Assembly: GCA_934045905.1 (NCBI GenBank)
Contig: OW203762.1
Span: 6,262,001-6,326,000, forward strand
Source: Leuctra nigra
Taxonomy: Eukaryota > Arthropoda > Insecta > Plecoptera > Leuctridae
Length of the DNA stretch: 64,000 bases
Reading direction: 5' to 3'
Shown one piece after another: positions 1-11,274 of this stretch. The translations under genes and the position numbers were made by a program. The notes beneath the pieces are model-generated. The model worked only from the letters and a program-made list of their open reading frames with translations, ran no database searches and was not told the origin of the DNA. The first letter of the stretch is position 1; the number at the start of each line of letters is the position of its first letter.

Positions 1-141
1 GCACAATTGAGTTTAGATTGGGTGTGTGCTGTACAGACATGCTACTAGGTAGGTGGAAGGAGAAGATGAAACAAAAGAATTATTTAAACTTCAGACAAAA
101 TACAACGAAATAAATAACACACATGAAATAATACAATACTG

Positions 142-470
142 TTGTGCGAGCGTATTGAGCGTCACCAGTCCTATGAAACTTTCTCTTTGCTTTGTGTGTG
201 TTCGCCTGCATGTGCCCAGGTCAAACCGTTCAATCAATCGATCTGAAATTTTGCACACACACTAATGTAATCTATTCGGTCTCTTGTATAGTTTTTGAAC
301 AGGACCCTGTGTGTGTTTTTTTTTAAATTTAAACTGGAACCGTTTGACCGATCATCTTCAAATTTTGCACGGTCATCGGGACTAACAGTGTAGGTGTTTT
401 TGACATTTCGGACTACATTTTAAGGACATTTTATGCGTGTTTCAAAATACTTTGTCAAATGTCTTGATGA
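142..470 (+). mobile_element. Helitron-like element, 5' fragment
   Basis: The start resembles the 5' end of the repeat family seen intact at 6943-7746 (degenerate TTGAGCGAGCG, then GCGTCACCA and TTTCTCTTTG). It continues with the family's characteristic body: CCCAGGTCAAACCG, ATCTGAAATTTTGCACACA, GAACCGTTTGACCGATCA and a run ending in GGACATTTTATGCGTGT. The 3' terminus (CGCTCATCAACGCGTT...CTAG) is missing; the sequence runs on into a 51-bp minisatellite. It has no coding capacity. Confidence 0.55.
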
Positions 471-576
471 AAATGACAGATATTTTATCACTGCTTGTTT
501 GACGCATGCAATACGACGGCTGTCTCATCAGCGCGTTTAGTTCGGAAGCAATTATTGTTATCAGCGCAGCGCAAGA

Positions 577-2540
577 AGAGCACCTGCTGGTGTCGAGAAG
601 CGATGCAATGCATGTTATCAGCGCAAGAGACCATCTGCTGGTGTCGAGAAGCGATGCAATGCATGTTATCAGCGCAAAAGACCATCTGCTGGTGTCGAGA
701 AGCGATGCAATGCATGTTATCAGCGCAAGAGACCATCTGCTGGTGTCGAGAAGCGATGCAATGCATGTTATCAGCGCAAAAGACCATCTGCTGGTGTCGA
801 GAAGCGATGCAATGCATGTTATCAGCGCAAGAGACCATCTGCTGGTGTCGAGAAGCGATGCAATGCATGTTATCAGCGCAAGAGACCATCTGCTGGTGTC
901 GAGAAGAGATGCAATGCATGTTATCAGCGCAAGAGACCACCTGCTGGTGTCGAGAAGCGATGTAATGCATGTTATCAGCGCAAGAGACCATCTGCTGGTG
1001 TCGAGAAGCGATGCAATGCATGTTATCAGCGCAAGAGACCACCTGCTGGTGTCGAGAAGCGATGCAATGCATGTTATCAGCGCAAGAGACCACCTGCTGG
1101 TGTCGAGAAGCGATGCAATGCATGTTATCAGCGCAAGAGACCATCTGCTGGTGTCGAGAAGCGATGCAATGCATGTTATCAGCGCAAGAGACCATCTGCT
1201 GGTGTCGAGAAGCGATGCAATGCATGTTATCAGCGCAAGAGACCATCTGCTGGTGTCGAGAAGCGATGCAATGCATGTTATCAGCGCAAGAGACCATCTG
1301 CTGGTGTCGAGAAGCGATGCAATGCATGTTATCAGCGCAAGAGACCATCTGCTGGTGTCGAGAAGCGATGCAATGCATGTTATCAGCGCAAGAGACCGTC
1401 TGCTGGTGTCGAGAAGCGATGCAATGCATGTTATCAGCGCAAGAGACCATCTGCTGGTGTCGAGAAGCGATGCAATGCATGTTATCAGCGCAAGAGACCA
1501 TCTGCTGGTGTCGAGAAGCGATGCAATGCATGTTATCAGCGCAAGAGACCATCTGCTGGTGTCGAGAAGCGATGCAATGCATGTTATCAGCGCAAGAGAC
1601 CATCTGCTGGTGTCGAGAAGCGATGCAATGCATGTTATCAGCGCAAGAGACCATCTGCTGGTGTCGAGAAGCGATGCAATGCATGTTATCAGCGCAAGAG
1701 ACCATCTGCTGGTGTCGAGAAGCGATGCAATGCATGTTATCAGCGCAAGAGACCACCTGCTGGTGTCGAGAAGCGATGCAATGCATGTTATCAGCGCAAG
1801 AGACCATCTGCTGGTGTCGAGAAGCGATGCAATGCATGTTATCAGCGCAAGAGACCATCTGCTGGTGTCGAGAAGCGATGCAATGCATGTTATCAGCGCA
1901 AGAGACCATCTGCTGGTGTCGAGAAGCGATGCAATGCATGTTATCAGCGCAAGAGACCATCTGCTGGTGTCGAGAAGCGATGCAATGCATGTTATCAGCG
2001 CAAGAGACCATCTGCTGGTGTCGAGAAGCGATGCAATGCATGTTATCAGCGCAAGAGACCATCTGCTGGTGTCGAGAAGCGATGCAATGCATGTTATCAG
2101 CGCAAGAGACCATCTGCTGGTGTCGAGAAGCGATGCAATGCATGTTATCAGCGCAAGAGACCATCTGCTGGTGTCGAGAAGCGATGCAATGCATGTTATC
2201 AGCGTAAAAGACCATCTGCTGTTGTCGAGAAGCGATGCAATGCATGTTATCAGCGCAAGAGACCATCTGCTGGTGTCGAGAAGCGATGCAATGCATGTTA
2301 TCAGCGCAAGAGACCATCTGCTGGTGTCGAGAAGCGATGCAATGCATGTTATCAGCGCAAGAGACCATCTGCTGGTGTCGAGAAGCGATGCAATGCATGT
2401 TATCAGCGCAAGAGACCATCTGCTGGTGTCGAGAAGCGATGCAATGCATGTTATCAGCGCAAGAGACCATCTGCTGGTGTCGAGAAGCGATGCAATGCAT
2501 GTTATCAGCGCAAGAGACCATCTGCTGGTGTCGAGAAGCG
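577..2540. repeat. 51-bp minisatellite, about 38 copies
   Basis: A near-perfect head-to-tail array of a 51-bp unit containing CTGGTGTCGAGAAGCGATG and CAATGCATGTTATCAGCGCA. Copies differ by single substitutions (CCATCTG/CCACCTG, AAGAGACC/AAAAGACC). Because 51 is a multiple of three and the unit has no stop in five of six frames, it produces several long overlapping false ORFs, each a 17-residue repeat. The strict constancy of unit length suggests recent expansion. The downstream flank is ordinary mixed sequence. Confidence 0.97.
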
Positions 2541-2778
2541 ACCAATAGGAACACCGGCGGCCGCGCATCGCTTCACTTCCTCCTCAATGATTCCACTCGC
2601 TCATCTCAATCAGAGATTCATGCGGACCGCGCAAGACGAAAATAATCAAGTTCATTCACCTCAGAGTCCGATGATCATTGTCGATGTCTTGCATTGATTC
2701 CATCGAGCACGACGCGTTGATAAGCGAGCATCTGGATCGCAAGCGAAACACTCAACAGACATTGGAAACAACTATGAG
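2541..2778. other. array flank with a Helitron-like end motif
   Basis: No gene seen. At 2711-2730 is a near match, on the minus strand, to the 3' subterminal motif of the Helitron-like family (CTCGCTCATCAACGCGTT). The terminal CTAG is absent, so this is at most a broken end. Confidence 0.35.
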
Positions 2779-3225
2779 CAAAGGCGTATTCAGGGGGGGG
2801 GGAGGGGGGGGGGGGGGCGGCGCCCTCTCTCGAAAACAGAACTTCGTCTTATTTTAAATAAGAAATATGTGGGGAAAAAACTCATAAAAATGACAGATCA
2901 TGTCGAAAACGTATATCAAAATGCATAGTATTGAGCTAATTTCAAACATTTCCGGGGGCTGCGCCCCGAAGTTGCATAAGTTGCATATGGTAATAAATTG
3001 AAACCTGTTCTTAAACCTCTTAGTGAGACTAAAGTTTGGATATTTGTCATTTATATTGGCAAAAAAATAGTTCACTGAGATTAAAAATTGCATCAAAACG
3101 AATGACCTTGACATAAAAAAAGCTCTCGGGGGCTGTGCCCCCAAACCCCAATTCATTCGGATGTAATTTTTCAAAATATTAGTAATGTCCTGCCCCTCCC
3201 TAAATTTCCCCAGAATACGCCCTTG
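2779..3225. mobile_element. hAT-type MITE, CAAGGGCGTATTC family
   Basis: The element starts CAAAGGCGTATTCAGG and ends CCAGAATACGCCCTTG, which are terminal inverted repeats of about 16 bp. It is flanked by ACTATGAG on the left and ACTTTGAG on the right, an 8-bp target duplication with one mismatch. The interior has a long interrupted G run (about 2794-2817) and two small hairpins of the form GGGGGCTGCGCCCC. A better-preserved relative is nested at 10252-10642. The 8-bp duplication points to the hAT superfamily; there is no transposase. Confidence 0.8.
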
Positions 3226-3359
3226 ACTTTGAGGTATATCTAATCAAATTCGTCAATTTGATTCGTCAAGGTGAAAATTTACTTGGAGAAATTTGCCAAA
3301 TATTTCACAACAAGCCTAAACGTCAATACGAAGATTACATGATGTACTTGACCGATTTG

Positions 3360-3470
3360 TGAGTAAATTGCCAAAAAGCATAAAATCCCAATAACCATGT
3401 AAAATTTGAAGTTGTTCGATTAAACGGTTTCATTTCAATTGTCAATCAATGACAGGATCTTATCATGGGA
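3360..3470 (-). mobile_element. possible Helitron-like interior fragment
   Basis: The stretch with CCCAATAACCATG, AAATTTGAAGTTG and TTAAACGGTTTCATTT matches, on the minus strand, the middle of the Helitron-like family (compare 62900-62970). It has neither terminus. A degraded insertion is the simplest reading. Confidence 0.35.
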
Positions 3471-4169
3471 TCGCTTTCATGACATTTGTGTGTATGCAAA
3501 TTGTGCAAAATATTTGTGTATGAAATTATAACTATCCCAGCATTGTCTTGATCTCATGGATGGTCAGGACAGATACCGCGCAGGCGCTCGAAGAAGAAAA
3601 GGCGCGAAATGAAATCTCCATCGCTTTCGTCGCGTTCTTCAGCCGTGTTTTGCATTGTTCCTTTTTGTATTTTATTTTGCGCCAGCATCGTTTCTTTGTC
3701 GCCTTGTGAAGGCCAGAGCTATGCTGAACAATCTGATCCGATCTCAAGGAGTTAGTGGCGGAACCAGACCTACTTCTAGTGGGGTTCCCCTAACATGTGG
3801 TCTGACTTCACGGATCTCGTGATCGTGAAATATGAGTGCAAGCAGATATCTTTTGTCCAGGCAATGCAAAGTGTATTGGCCCCAACATACGGGACCGGGG
3901 CGCACAGCCCGGGTACTTCATTCAACCCAACAATTAGATCAAAAAATTAGAACACAAGTTGCGTTTAGGGCCCTAGAGTGTCCCAAAAAGCCATTTTTGG
4001 ATTAAAAAAAAATATTTTCCACATCTTCTTTTTGGATTAAAACCATGTGGTTATATAAACGTGTGTAAACGTATATACACATGTATCATCCATCACCACG
4101 CACGAATGAATCATACAAGTGGCAGCTCTGAGACTGAGAGAGTAGGTATTGTTTCACCTACACGTGATA
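3471..4169. other. no gene recognised
   Basis: Mixed-composition DNA with short frames only. A repeated motif TTTTTGGATTAAAA occurs at about 3992 and 4030. Nothing assignable. Confidence 0.5.
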
Positions 4170-4500
4170 TGCAGGGTGGGCAGAACACTGTGTTGGGAGG
4201 CGCGCGCCCACCCCGCCCACCCCTGGCGCCAGTGCCAATGTGAGGGGGGCGGGGCAGCTAGCGGCAGGGTAATGTTTTGGGTGGGCACACACATTTTGCC
4301 AAGTAGGCGCGCTCCTTTGGATTTTCATTCCAATACACGAATTTGGGACGTTGAAATTTGTAGGACAAACATGTTAAATGAATGGTTTGTGGAAAAAGCT
4401 CCAAAATACAGGATTCATCCCTCGATTCATCCTAGATTCATCCTAGATTCATCCTAGATTCATCCGACCTCTGCTATTTGGTTCAAACAAATCTTGTTTC
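4170..4500. mobile_element. rearranged relative of the GGACGGCGCCAGG hAT MITE
   Basis: It shares GGCGCGCGCCCACC, CACCCCTGGCGCC and a CGAATTTGGGACGTTGAAA block (4338-4356) with the intact MITE at 60427-60972, but in an order that does not fit one collinear copy. It then runs into short tandem CATCCTAGATT repeats at about 4430-4464. Scrambled fragments are likely. Confidence 0.35.
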
Positions 4501-4783
4501 CTAGGGGGAGGTATGGGAGAAGGGGGTTGCTATCACGATAGTATTGAACTTGAACATATAGTAATTTTCTCCAAAATGACTCCAAAATGACTTCATTTTC
4601 TTCAAAATGTGTCCTCCTCAAAACGAGGAGTGAGTGCAAGAAACAAACTCTGCGAACACATTACCTACATCTCGATCATCTGCCCCCCTGTCAAGCACGA
4701 TATGCTTTAGCTCGCAGATTGCCTCAACCTCTGCTCTGACGCAATCATTGTGTTGTGATGTTGCAGTAAGAGAGAGAACATTG

Positions 4784-4785
<2 letters not shown>

Positions 4786-4846
<61 letters not shown>
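4786..4846. repeat. (CT)n microsatellite
   Basis: An uninterrupted CT dinucleotide tract of about 61 bp. It generates Ser-Leu and Arg-Glu repeat frames that are not genes. Confidence 0.98.
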
Positions 4847-4849
<3 letters not shown>

Positions 4850-4959
4850 CGTGCTCTCCCACTCAATGTTCAATCACAAACAACCTGCATTTCCAAACAT
4901 CTCGGAAACATCTTTTGTGTAGCGAACTCGACTACAAATCAGATGGTTGAATGCAGTCA

Positions 4960-5340
4960 TCTTCTGCAACTAGGCTAATGGCGACAGATGATGATGATGA
5001 TGATTGAGAGATGATGATGATGATGATTGAGAGATGATGATGATGATGATTGAGAGATGATGATGATGATGATTGAGAGATGATGATGATGATGATTGAG
5101 AGATGATGATGATGATGATTGAGAGATGATGATGATGATGATTGAGAGATGATGATGATGATGATTGAGAGATGATGATGATGATGATTGAGAGATGATG
5201 ATGATGTATATTAATGGATGGTAGATAGGAGGTGGCCTTGGCCTATTACTAGGGAACCGTCCCGACTTTGCCTCTTGATTGACGTTAGACCTCGGACACG
5301 GGAATCGAACCCGGGACCTACAGAGTGCAAATACTGTGAA
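4960..5340 (-). mobile_element. tRNA-derived SINE (minus) with internal 23-bp array
   Basis: Read on the minus strand, the pol III B box GGTTCGATTCC (complement of 5301-5311) comes first. It is followed by the SINE body (GAGGCAAAGTC, TAGTAATAGGCC) and the 3' motif GTCGCCATTAGCCTAGTTG with CAGAA, as in the complete SINE at 28594-28878. The region between body and 3' end is expanded into a minisatellite at 4988-5208. Confidence 0.75.
4988..5208. repeat. 23-bp minisatellite born inside a SINE
   Basis: The unit is ATGATGATGATGATTGAGAG plus three bases, repeated at a fixed 23-bp spacing about 9-10 times. Its complement matches the 3' region of the intact SINE near 28794-28815 (ATCATCTCCCAATCATCATC) with about one mismatch. 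The array has therefore grown from that segment of the element. Confidence 0.93.
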
Positions 5341-5399
5341 AACAAAGTCAGCGGAGTTTGAAATCGGAGAGAAATCTTTCTGTATCTTGGAGATGTGTC

Positions 5400-5590
5400 A
5401 ATGTTTCTGTGGTGAGCTCAAATCACCTCCATCACATTTGTAATGGTGATACCGTCATTTTGTGGGAGTATTTGTGGACTTCAGTCGATTTGCAATTGAG
5501 AACGTGATTACTTCATTCCAAATGTGTGCAACTACGTCGAGAACTATGTACTTCTGCCCTTCTGCTCCTGGTACAGATCTACTTCATGAC
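5400..5590. repeat. dispersed repeat M, copy 1
   Basis: It shares order and wording with 12945-13140: GTGAGCTCA, then CATTTGTAATGGTGA, then GATTACTTCATTCCAAA, TGTGCA and TACTTC(T/C)GCCCT. A shorter match lies at 34990-35080. No termini are defined. Confidence 0.45.
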
Positions 5591-6235
5591 GAACTGAGAC
5601 ATATCTTGTCACGTGACCTTGACAGTTCACCGCCATTGTGTCTGTCACCTGACTCATCAGGGAACCGGATGTGGGCTCCAAGATGGCTGCCCGTGTCAGA
5701 GTTGACGCCGGCGCCAAGCCGACAAGGTCGTCGCAGGAGGTCAACCGTGCAGGGGTGGACAACGTGTCACACCCATTGCGACCAGCCATAAGGCCCATGT
5801 TGCAATGCTAAGAGACTGGAATATCACCCATAGAGCGTATGGTTACATGGGGCGGGAGCACTTAGTTAGCTGTACTAAAAGCTCGGATTATTTCCTAAAT
5901 CTTGCCATAACTATTGAACAATTCAAATTATGAACATTTTGAAAACAATTGGCATATCTAGTTTTTGAGTCGACATTAGCAATAAAACACCCACTTATAA
6001 AGACAATATTTGCCCGAACTAGTGACAAAGCTGGAAAAATTAAGACTTTTCAAGCTAACTCAAAAATGATGTACCTACTTGCTAATTATTTTTGAACATC
6101 ATAATTTGAATGCTTCGAAGAATAAAAAAAATTGAAGTATTCTCCGATGTTTATCTCACTCGGGAGAAAATAATGGAATTACTATAGTGCCCTCGCCCCC
6201 CCCCCCCCCCCCCTTCATTATCTTGATTAGTAGTG
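5591..6235. other. no gene recognised; poly-C tract
   Basis: GC-richer at 5640-5770, then AT-rich. An 18-C homopolymer lies at 6196-6213. The overlapping short frames on both strands show no recognisable protein. Confidence 0.5.
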
Positions 6236-6239
6236 TTGA

Positions 6240-6607
6240 ACATCGCACATTGATGACGAATGAATGATGAGGAATGGAAGATGACGATGATACTGCTTTA
6301 TTTCGCACTAAAGGAGGTTTCCAAACACAATGGGAACGTGGCCAATTGGTAGGGCACCTTCACAGCACTGCCTCGACTAAGGGAGGACAGCGGCGAGATT
6401 GAACCCACCTTCCCAGCACTGCCTCGACTAAGGGAGGACAGCGGCGAGATTGAACCCACCTTCCCAGCACTGCCTCGACTAAGGGAGGACAGCGGCGAGA
6501 TTGAACCCACCTTCCCAGCACTGCCTCGACTAAGGGAGGACAGCGGCGAGATTGAACCCACCTTCCCAGCACTGCCTCGACTAAGGGAGGACAGCGGCGA
6601 GATTGAA
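6240..6607 (-). mobile_element. SINE remnant (minus) converted to a 51-bp array
   Basis: The left part (GACGAATGAATGATGAGGAATGG) resembles the minus strand of the SINE 3' end. From about 6355 to 6607 a 51-bp unit repeats five times almost perfectly. The unit's complement contains CCCTTAGTCGAG and GTGCTGGGAAGGTGG, matching the SINE body at 28702-28728 (CCCTCAGTCGAC, ATGCTGGGAAGGT). The SINE head with the B box is missing. The open frames across it (17-residue repeats on the minus strand) are by-products. Confidence 0.8.
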
Positions 6608-6942
6608 CCAATCTCTGTCTGGTATCGTCTGTTCTTCTGAATGAGCTGTGTTTTGCACATCCTTGTCGAATGCGAGCAGACGTGTGGGCAATCGGAATGC
6701 GAATCGTGATTGTCGTGCGAGGTGACATTGAGACAATTGTAACACATTCACTGTCTCACATGACATGTGATACGTCTCATTAGTTTCGAATTTCACTCAT
6801 TAGCAATGAATATTCTTTGTTCCAATGTCAACTCTTTGCTCGAGAGGCTTGATTTCATGCAAATTATACGGTATTTTCTCAAATTTAAATTTTTTGTAGT
6901 AGCGGCTTTTTGTTCAAGCAATTCAATTATTTTCGACATGAT
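6608..6942. other. no gene recognised
   Basis: AT-rich spacer with short frames only, between the SINE-derived array and the first intact Helitron-like copy. Confidence 0.5.
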
Positions 6943-7746
6943 TGAGCGAGCGAAGCGAGCGTCTCCTTTTGGCTCTTTTGGCGCGGACCTCTGTTTTTTT
7001 TTTTTTTGTGTGTGTTTTTTTTCTTTTACTGACGATTACAAGTCACAGTTTTTCTTTGATCAAGCTTAAATTTTGCACACATGTACTGACCATTTCCGGG
7101 CGTTGCAGACACTAATTTTTTTGAAATCCCCTGATTGGTTCAAATTTAAAAAAAATTATCTTTCGATTTGATTGTTTGATCAATTTGAAATTTTGACAAG
7201 TCATTGCCACTAACATTTTACCCAATCAAACAAAGTTTCAGCCAAATCCTCCCATTGGTTAAAATTTAAAACCATCTTTACTGTGATTTTTGAAATTTCA
7301 ACTAGAACCGTTTGACCGATCAACTTAAAACGTTGCATGGTCATTGGGACCAACATTATCTATGTTTTTGACAATTTTCAGACACATCTTTGTTTTAATC
7401 AAAAAGTTATTGACATTTTACGGACATTTTGCTTGTTGCTATACGGGATCACGGCAACATTGACGCCTCAGTTCCAATGTTCCAAGGTAGTTAGAACAGA
7501 ACCTTTCAAACGCATAATTATGACACTTATAATCAACAGATTGATCTGATATTGTGTACACACACTTATATCATATGAGTGGTCCCATGTATATTTTTGG
7601 AACAAGATCCTGTGATTTTAAAACTTTGTATGGTTATTGGGACCAAATTTTTGGAATTTATGAAGATTTTCATACAAGATTTCGGTTCGAGGTGTTGCGC
7701 GTATCCGTGCTCGCTCATCAACGCGTTACTCAGAGCGTTTTCCTAG
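6943..7746 (+). mobile_element. Helitron-like non-autonomous element, copy 1
   Basis: It begins TGAGCGAGCGAAGCGAGCG after a T and ends CGCTCATCAACGCGTTACTC...AGAGCGTTTTCCTAG before a T. The 3' end has the CTAG|T form typical of rolling-circle (Helitron/Helentron) transposons and a small hairpin (AACGC ... GCGTT) just upstream. There are no terminal inverted repeats and no target duplication beyond the single T on each side. The interior has a poly-T tract and a low-complexity AT body; no Rep/helicase reading frame is present. Several copies in this window share both ends. Confidence 0.65.
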
Positions 7747-7832
7747 TAAATAGAATAAACAATTATCTATGCAACTGTGTCTATTCTAAAATGTCAAATG
7801 CAGTTTGAGTTTCCACATAGGTATAGTAAGTA

Positions 7833-8617
7833 CTAGGAAAACGCTCAGTGTAACGCGTTGATGAGCGAGCACGGGTACGTGCAAATTCTCGAACCGGAAA
7901 TGCGTACACAACGCACAGAAAACATATACATCCATATTGAATTGAAATATGATATCAACTTAAAAGTAGGTATATGCTTTTCATCGAAACTTTTAAATAG
8001 CATCTAAGCACCTGGTTCATAAAGCAAATCAGAATCAATTCAATAGGCACTGGAAATCATTCATTTCGATACTTCATTACTGACAGATATTAAAAATGTC
8101 AATACGTTCAGACGTTCTTAACTGATTGGGATGAAATTTTGTAAAATAAGAGACAATATTGGTCTTAATGATCATGCAAATTATGAGTTTGATCAGAATT
8201 ATCGAAGACCATATTCATTTTTCAGCCTATTAGGAGATATTTATTTAAATTTTAACCAATGAATGGATTTCAAATAAATTATGGTATGCAAACAGAGAAG
8301 GTTGGTTTTACATGTGTGCAAAATTTCAGCTCGATCAAAGCCAAAATATGAGTTTGATCCGATTTGTCGAAGACCAGTTTCATTTTTCAACCTACCATCA
8401 GAAGATGTTTATTTAAATTTTAGCCTATCAGTAGATTTCAAAAAAATTAGGGTCTGCAACGCCCAGAGAATGTCCAAACACGTGTGCAAAATTTCAGCTC
8501 GATTGAAGAAAAACTCTGACCTGTATATCGTCAGTAACAGAAAAAAACAAAAAAAACAAAAAAAAACAGAGGTCCGTGCCAAATGAGCCAAAAGGAGACG
8601 CTCGCTTCGCTCGCTCA
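7833..8617 (-). mobile_element. Helitron-like non-autonomous element, copy 2 (inverted)
   Basis: The mirror image of copy 1: the minus strand starts TGAGCGAGCGAAGCGAGCGTC (complement ending at 8617) and ends GAGCGTTTTCCTAG (complement starting at 7833), again with flanking T on both sides. It is about the same length (785 bp) as copy 1 and lies 86 bp from it in head-to-head terminal orientation (3' end facing 3' end). It is more diverged in the middle. No coding capacity. Confidence 0.65.
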
Positions 8618-9034
8618 ATAATTATGTTGCTATATTTATTGAATAAATAAAATATATAAAATAAATATATATCAGGATCGTTGAGTTGCATGTGAAATTT
8701 TGTATTGAGCCGAGCTTATAGATAATTTTTTTTGAAATTTCAGCAATAATTTTTTATTTTTTTTTGAAAAACACTGTACATTATGTGCGCAAATTACTTA
8801 TTTTTTTAAATTGTCCTAGAAATGTCGAATGAAAAGACCATTGAAACATTGACTTGTTTTTCCTGTACCGAGTTACAGTTGACTGACTAGTGATTTGCTT
8901 TCTGTGATCATCCATCCGCTTCAATATGCCTAACATAGACAAGTTCGAATCCAGACCCGACTGTTTCTATTGTTGCCCACATTGAAGTTGCCAGTGGCAT
9001 TTGTCCGTAACTTTTAGTTGTATGTTCACCAATC
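8618..9034. other. AT-rich spacer
   Basis: Homopolymer-rich AT sequence. No gene or recognisable element. Confidence 0.5.
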
Positions 9035-9042
9035 AGCTAGGT
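9035..9042. repeat. hAT target-site duplication (left)
   Basis: AGCTAGGT directly before the element, matched exactly by 11267-11274 after it. Confidence 0.9.
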
Positions 9043-9439
9043 CAGTGGCGTGCCGAACCTATCTTGAGGACCGGTGCTTATTCATTGATGGGTATACCCA
9101 ACCCACCCACCCCCAATGGTCAAGAACATAAAATTGGCAGCGATCGCAATGGGGTCTGGGGAGAGGACCCCCCAGTAGCTACATGCAGGTCCGGGGTGCG
9201 AGCATAGCCTCGGAAAAAAATTCAATTTCAATACCAACTTTGAAGGTTTTTGGTGGTGAATTATTTTAGTTTAAGCTCTGGGAAGTAATTAATTTAATTA
9301 TTAAACGGTTTGCACCCACACAAATGCCGCGCATCGATTTTTTTTCTTTTGGTTATAGACGGGTTTACAATAAGTTTACATGCAGGTACGATATTTTTGA
9401 AGGAAAACAAAACAGTTAGTATAATTTATATTAGAAATA

Positions 9440-10230
9440 AAATCAAACAAAAAATGCCGCGCAGCGAAATTTTGGAATTTTGACTACATTAGAACGAGTT
9501 TCAAATGATTTTTACGACGATTTTGAAAGAAAACAGAGAATCCATTCATGTATAAAAATCACACATAAAAAAGCCGCGCAGCGAAATTTTTTATTTCGGC
9601 TTCATTAGAACGGGTTTAAAATGATTTTACAGGTACCTACTAAGTATAATTTTGAAAGAAAACAAAAAAAAAATGCATACATAAAAATGTCGCGCAGCGA
9701 ATTTTTTGTATTTTGGCTACCTTAGGACGGGTTTAAAATGATATTACATTAGCAATAAAATCACACATAAAATAGCCGCGCAGCGAAATTTTTTGTTTTT
9801 GGCTACATTAGAACGGGTTTAAATATTTAAGTGATTTAAATGATTTTGAAATGAATAAACAAAAACGCGATTTATTTATAAAAAGAAAAGCACACATAAT
9901 AATGCGCTGCAGTGAATTTTTTGGTTTTCGTCTACCTATAGGACAGGTTTAAAATGATTTTACATTACTCTATTTTTTAAGGAAAACAGAAAAGTTCTTA
10001 ATTTATATAGGTTAGTAATAAAATTATAAATAAAATAGCCGCGCAGCGAAACTTTTTGGTTTCAGGCTACATTAAACGGGTTTTAATGATTTTACAAGGT
10101 ACTGTATTTTTGATAGAAAACAAAAAAGTAATTCAAACAAAAAAAAATGCGGCGCAGCTATTTTTTGGTTTTCAACTTTACATTAGCACACGTTTAAAAT
10201 GGTTTTTCAGGTACAATAATTGTGAATGAT
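9440..10230. repeat. degenerate tandem repeats inside the hAT element
   Basis: At least seven units centred on GCCGCGCAGCGAAATTTTTT and CTACATTAGAACGGGTTTAA, with spacing varying between about 80 and 135 bp. The same units fill the copy at 32910-33889, so the array predates the split of the two copies. Confidence 0.75.
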
Positions 10231-10251
10231 TATTTTTTGTGTTAGGCTACC

Positions 10252-10642
10252 CAAGGGCGTATCCAGGATGAAATTTCGGGGGGGGGGGGGGGCGACATTA
10301 CTAATATTTTGGTAAATGACCGTGTAAAACAGGGGGTTCGGGGGCGCAGCCCCCGAGAAAAATTTGGATCAAGGTCATTCATTTAGGTGCAATTTTGAAT
10401 CGCAGTGTATAGCTATTTTGGGAAATTATAAATTACAAAATATCAAAAAATTAGACTAAAAGGTTAAAGAAATTTTTGTGAATTTTAACTCAATTCTAAA
10501 CAATTTGGAACGTTTTTGACATGATCTATCTATTTTTAAGTTTTTTTCCACATATTATTTTAAAAATGCTTATTTTCTTAGATGAAATCCTGATTTCGGT
10601 GGGGGCCATGACCCCCTCGGCCCACCCCTGAATACGCCCTTG
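10252..10642. mobile_element. nested hAT-type MITE, CAAGGGCGTATCC family
   Basis: The element starts CAAGGGCGTATCCAGG and ends CCTGAATACGCCCTTG (16-bp inverted repeats, one mismatch). It is flanked on both sides by AGGCTACC (10244-10251 and 10643-10650), a perfect 8-bp target duplication derived from the host element's own repeat unit. The interior has a G run and a GGGGGCGCAGCCCCC hairpin. Same family as 2779-3225. Confidence 0.88.
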
Positions 10643-11266
10643 AGGCTACCCAAGGACGGGTTTAAAATGATTTTGGTGCAATTAATTCAATGGATTCAAT
10701 GGATTCATGTTCGTTAATTTACATCCATCATAAATTATACACAGACAAAATGTATCTCAGCGATATTTAAATTTCCTATGCTTCTTTGCTGATAATAAAT
10801 ACTATTTTCGATCCAGCATGCAGGAGCATGAAAGAAAATACGGAAGATGATTCTCTAACAGTTAAGCTGTTTTTATGATTCATCAAATCCTTTCAATAAG
10901 TACTGAAAATGGGTCAATTCAATATTATTTCATAAATATTTTAGTATCCATCCACCCACCGAACCATCAACCTGCAGTTTTTGCAACCATCCACCCACCT
11001 AGACCTACTCAACCCCTAAAATGTTCCCTTTCCTTTATTGATGTTTACCTACAATCTACAATGTTACTGCTTGCTGTGCAGCAATACGACATATACACCC
11101 TCATCACCATGTTTGTGTGAATACATTATGGTGTATTAGTGGTGAATGTAAAACTGTTACATTATAAAATGTGTCGCAAGGTGGGTAGGTCCCCTGGCGG
11201 GGACCACCCACCCCCAAAAAATGACTGTGCTTGAGCACCAAATTTAGATAGGTCGGCACGCCACTG

Positions 11267-11274
11267 AGCTAGGT
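11267..11274. repeat. hAT target-site duplication (right)
   Basis: AGCTAGGT, identical to 9035-9042. Confidence 0.9.

Larger units (their letters stand above)
9043..11266. mobile_element. hAT-type non-autonomous element with perfect 8-bp TSD
   Basis: The left end CAGTGGCGTGCCGAACCTAT and the right end (complement CAGTGGCGTGCCGACCTATC) are terminal inverted repeats of about 21 bp differing by one inserted base. Both sides carry AGCTAGGT, a perfect 8-bp target duplication, as hAT transposases produce. CCCACCCACCCCCA is also mirrored near both ends. The interior is a degenerate tandem series of roughly 80-135 bp units, each with CCGCGCAGCGAAA, a T-rich run and ACGGGTTTAAAATGATTTTA. No transposase is encoded. 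A second hAT-type MITE is nested at 10252-10642. The second copy of this family is at 32910-33889. Confidence 0.88.

Noticed and set aside
442..2568. ORFs of about 700 codons on both strands
   Set aside because: 17-residue repeats from the 51-bp array; five frames are open together.
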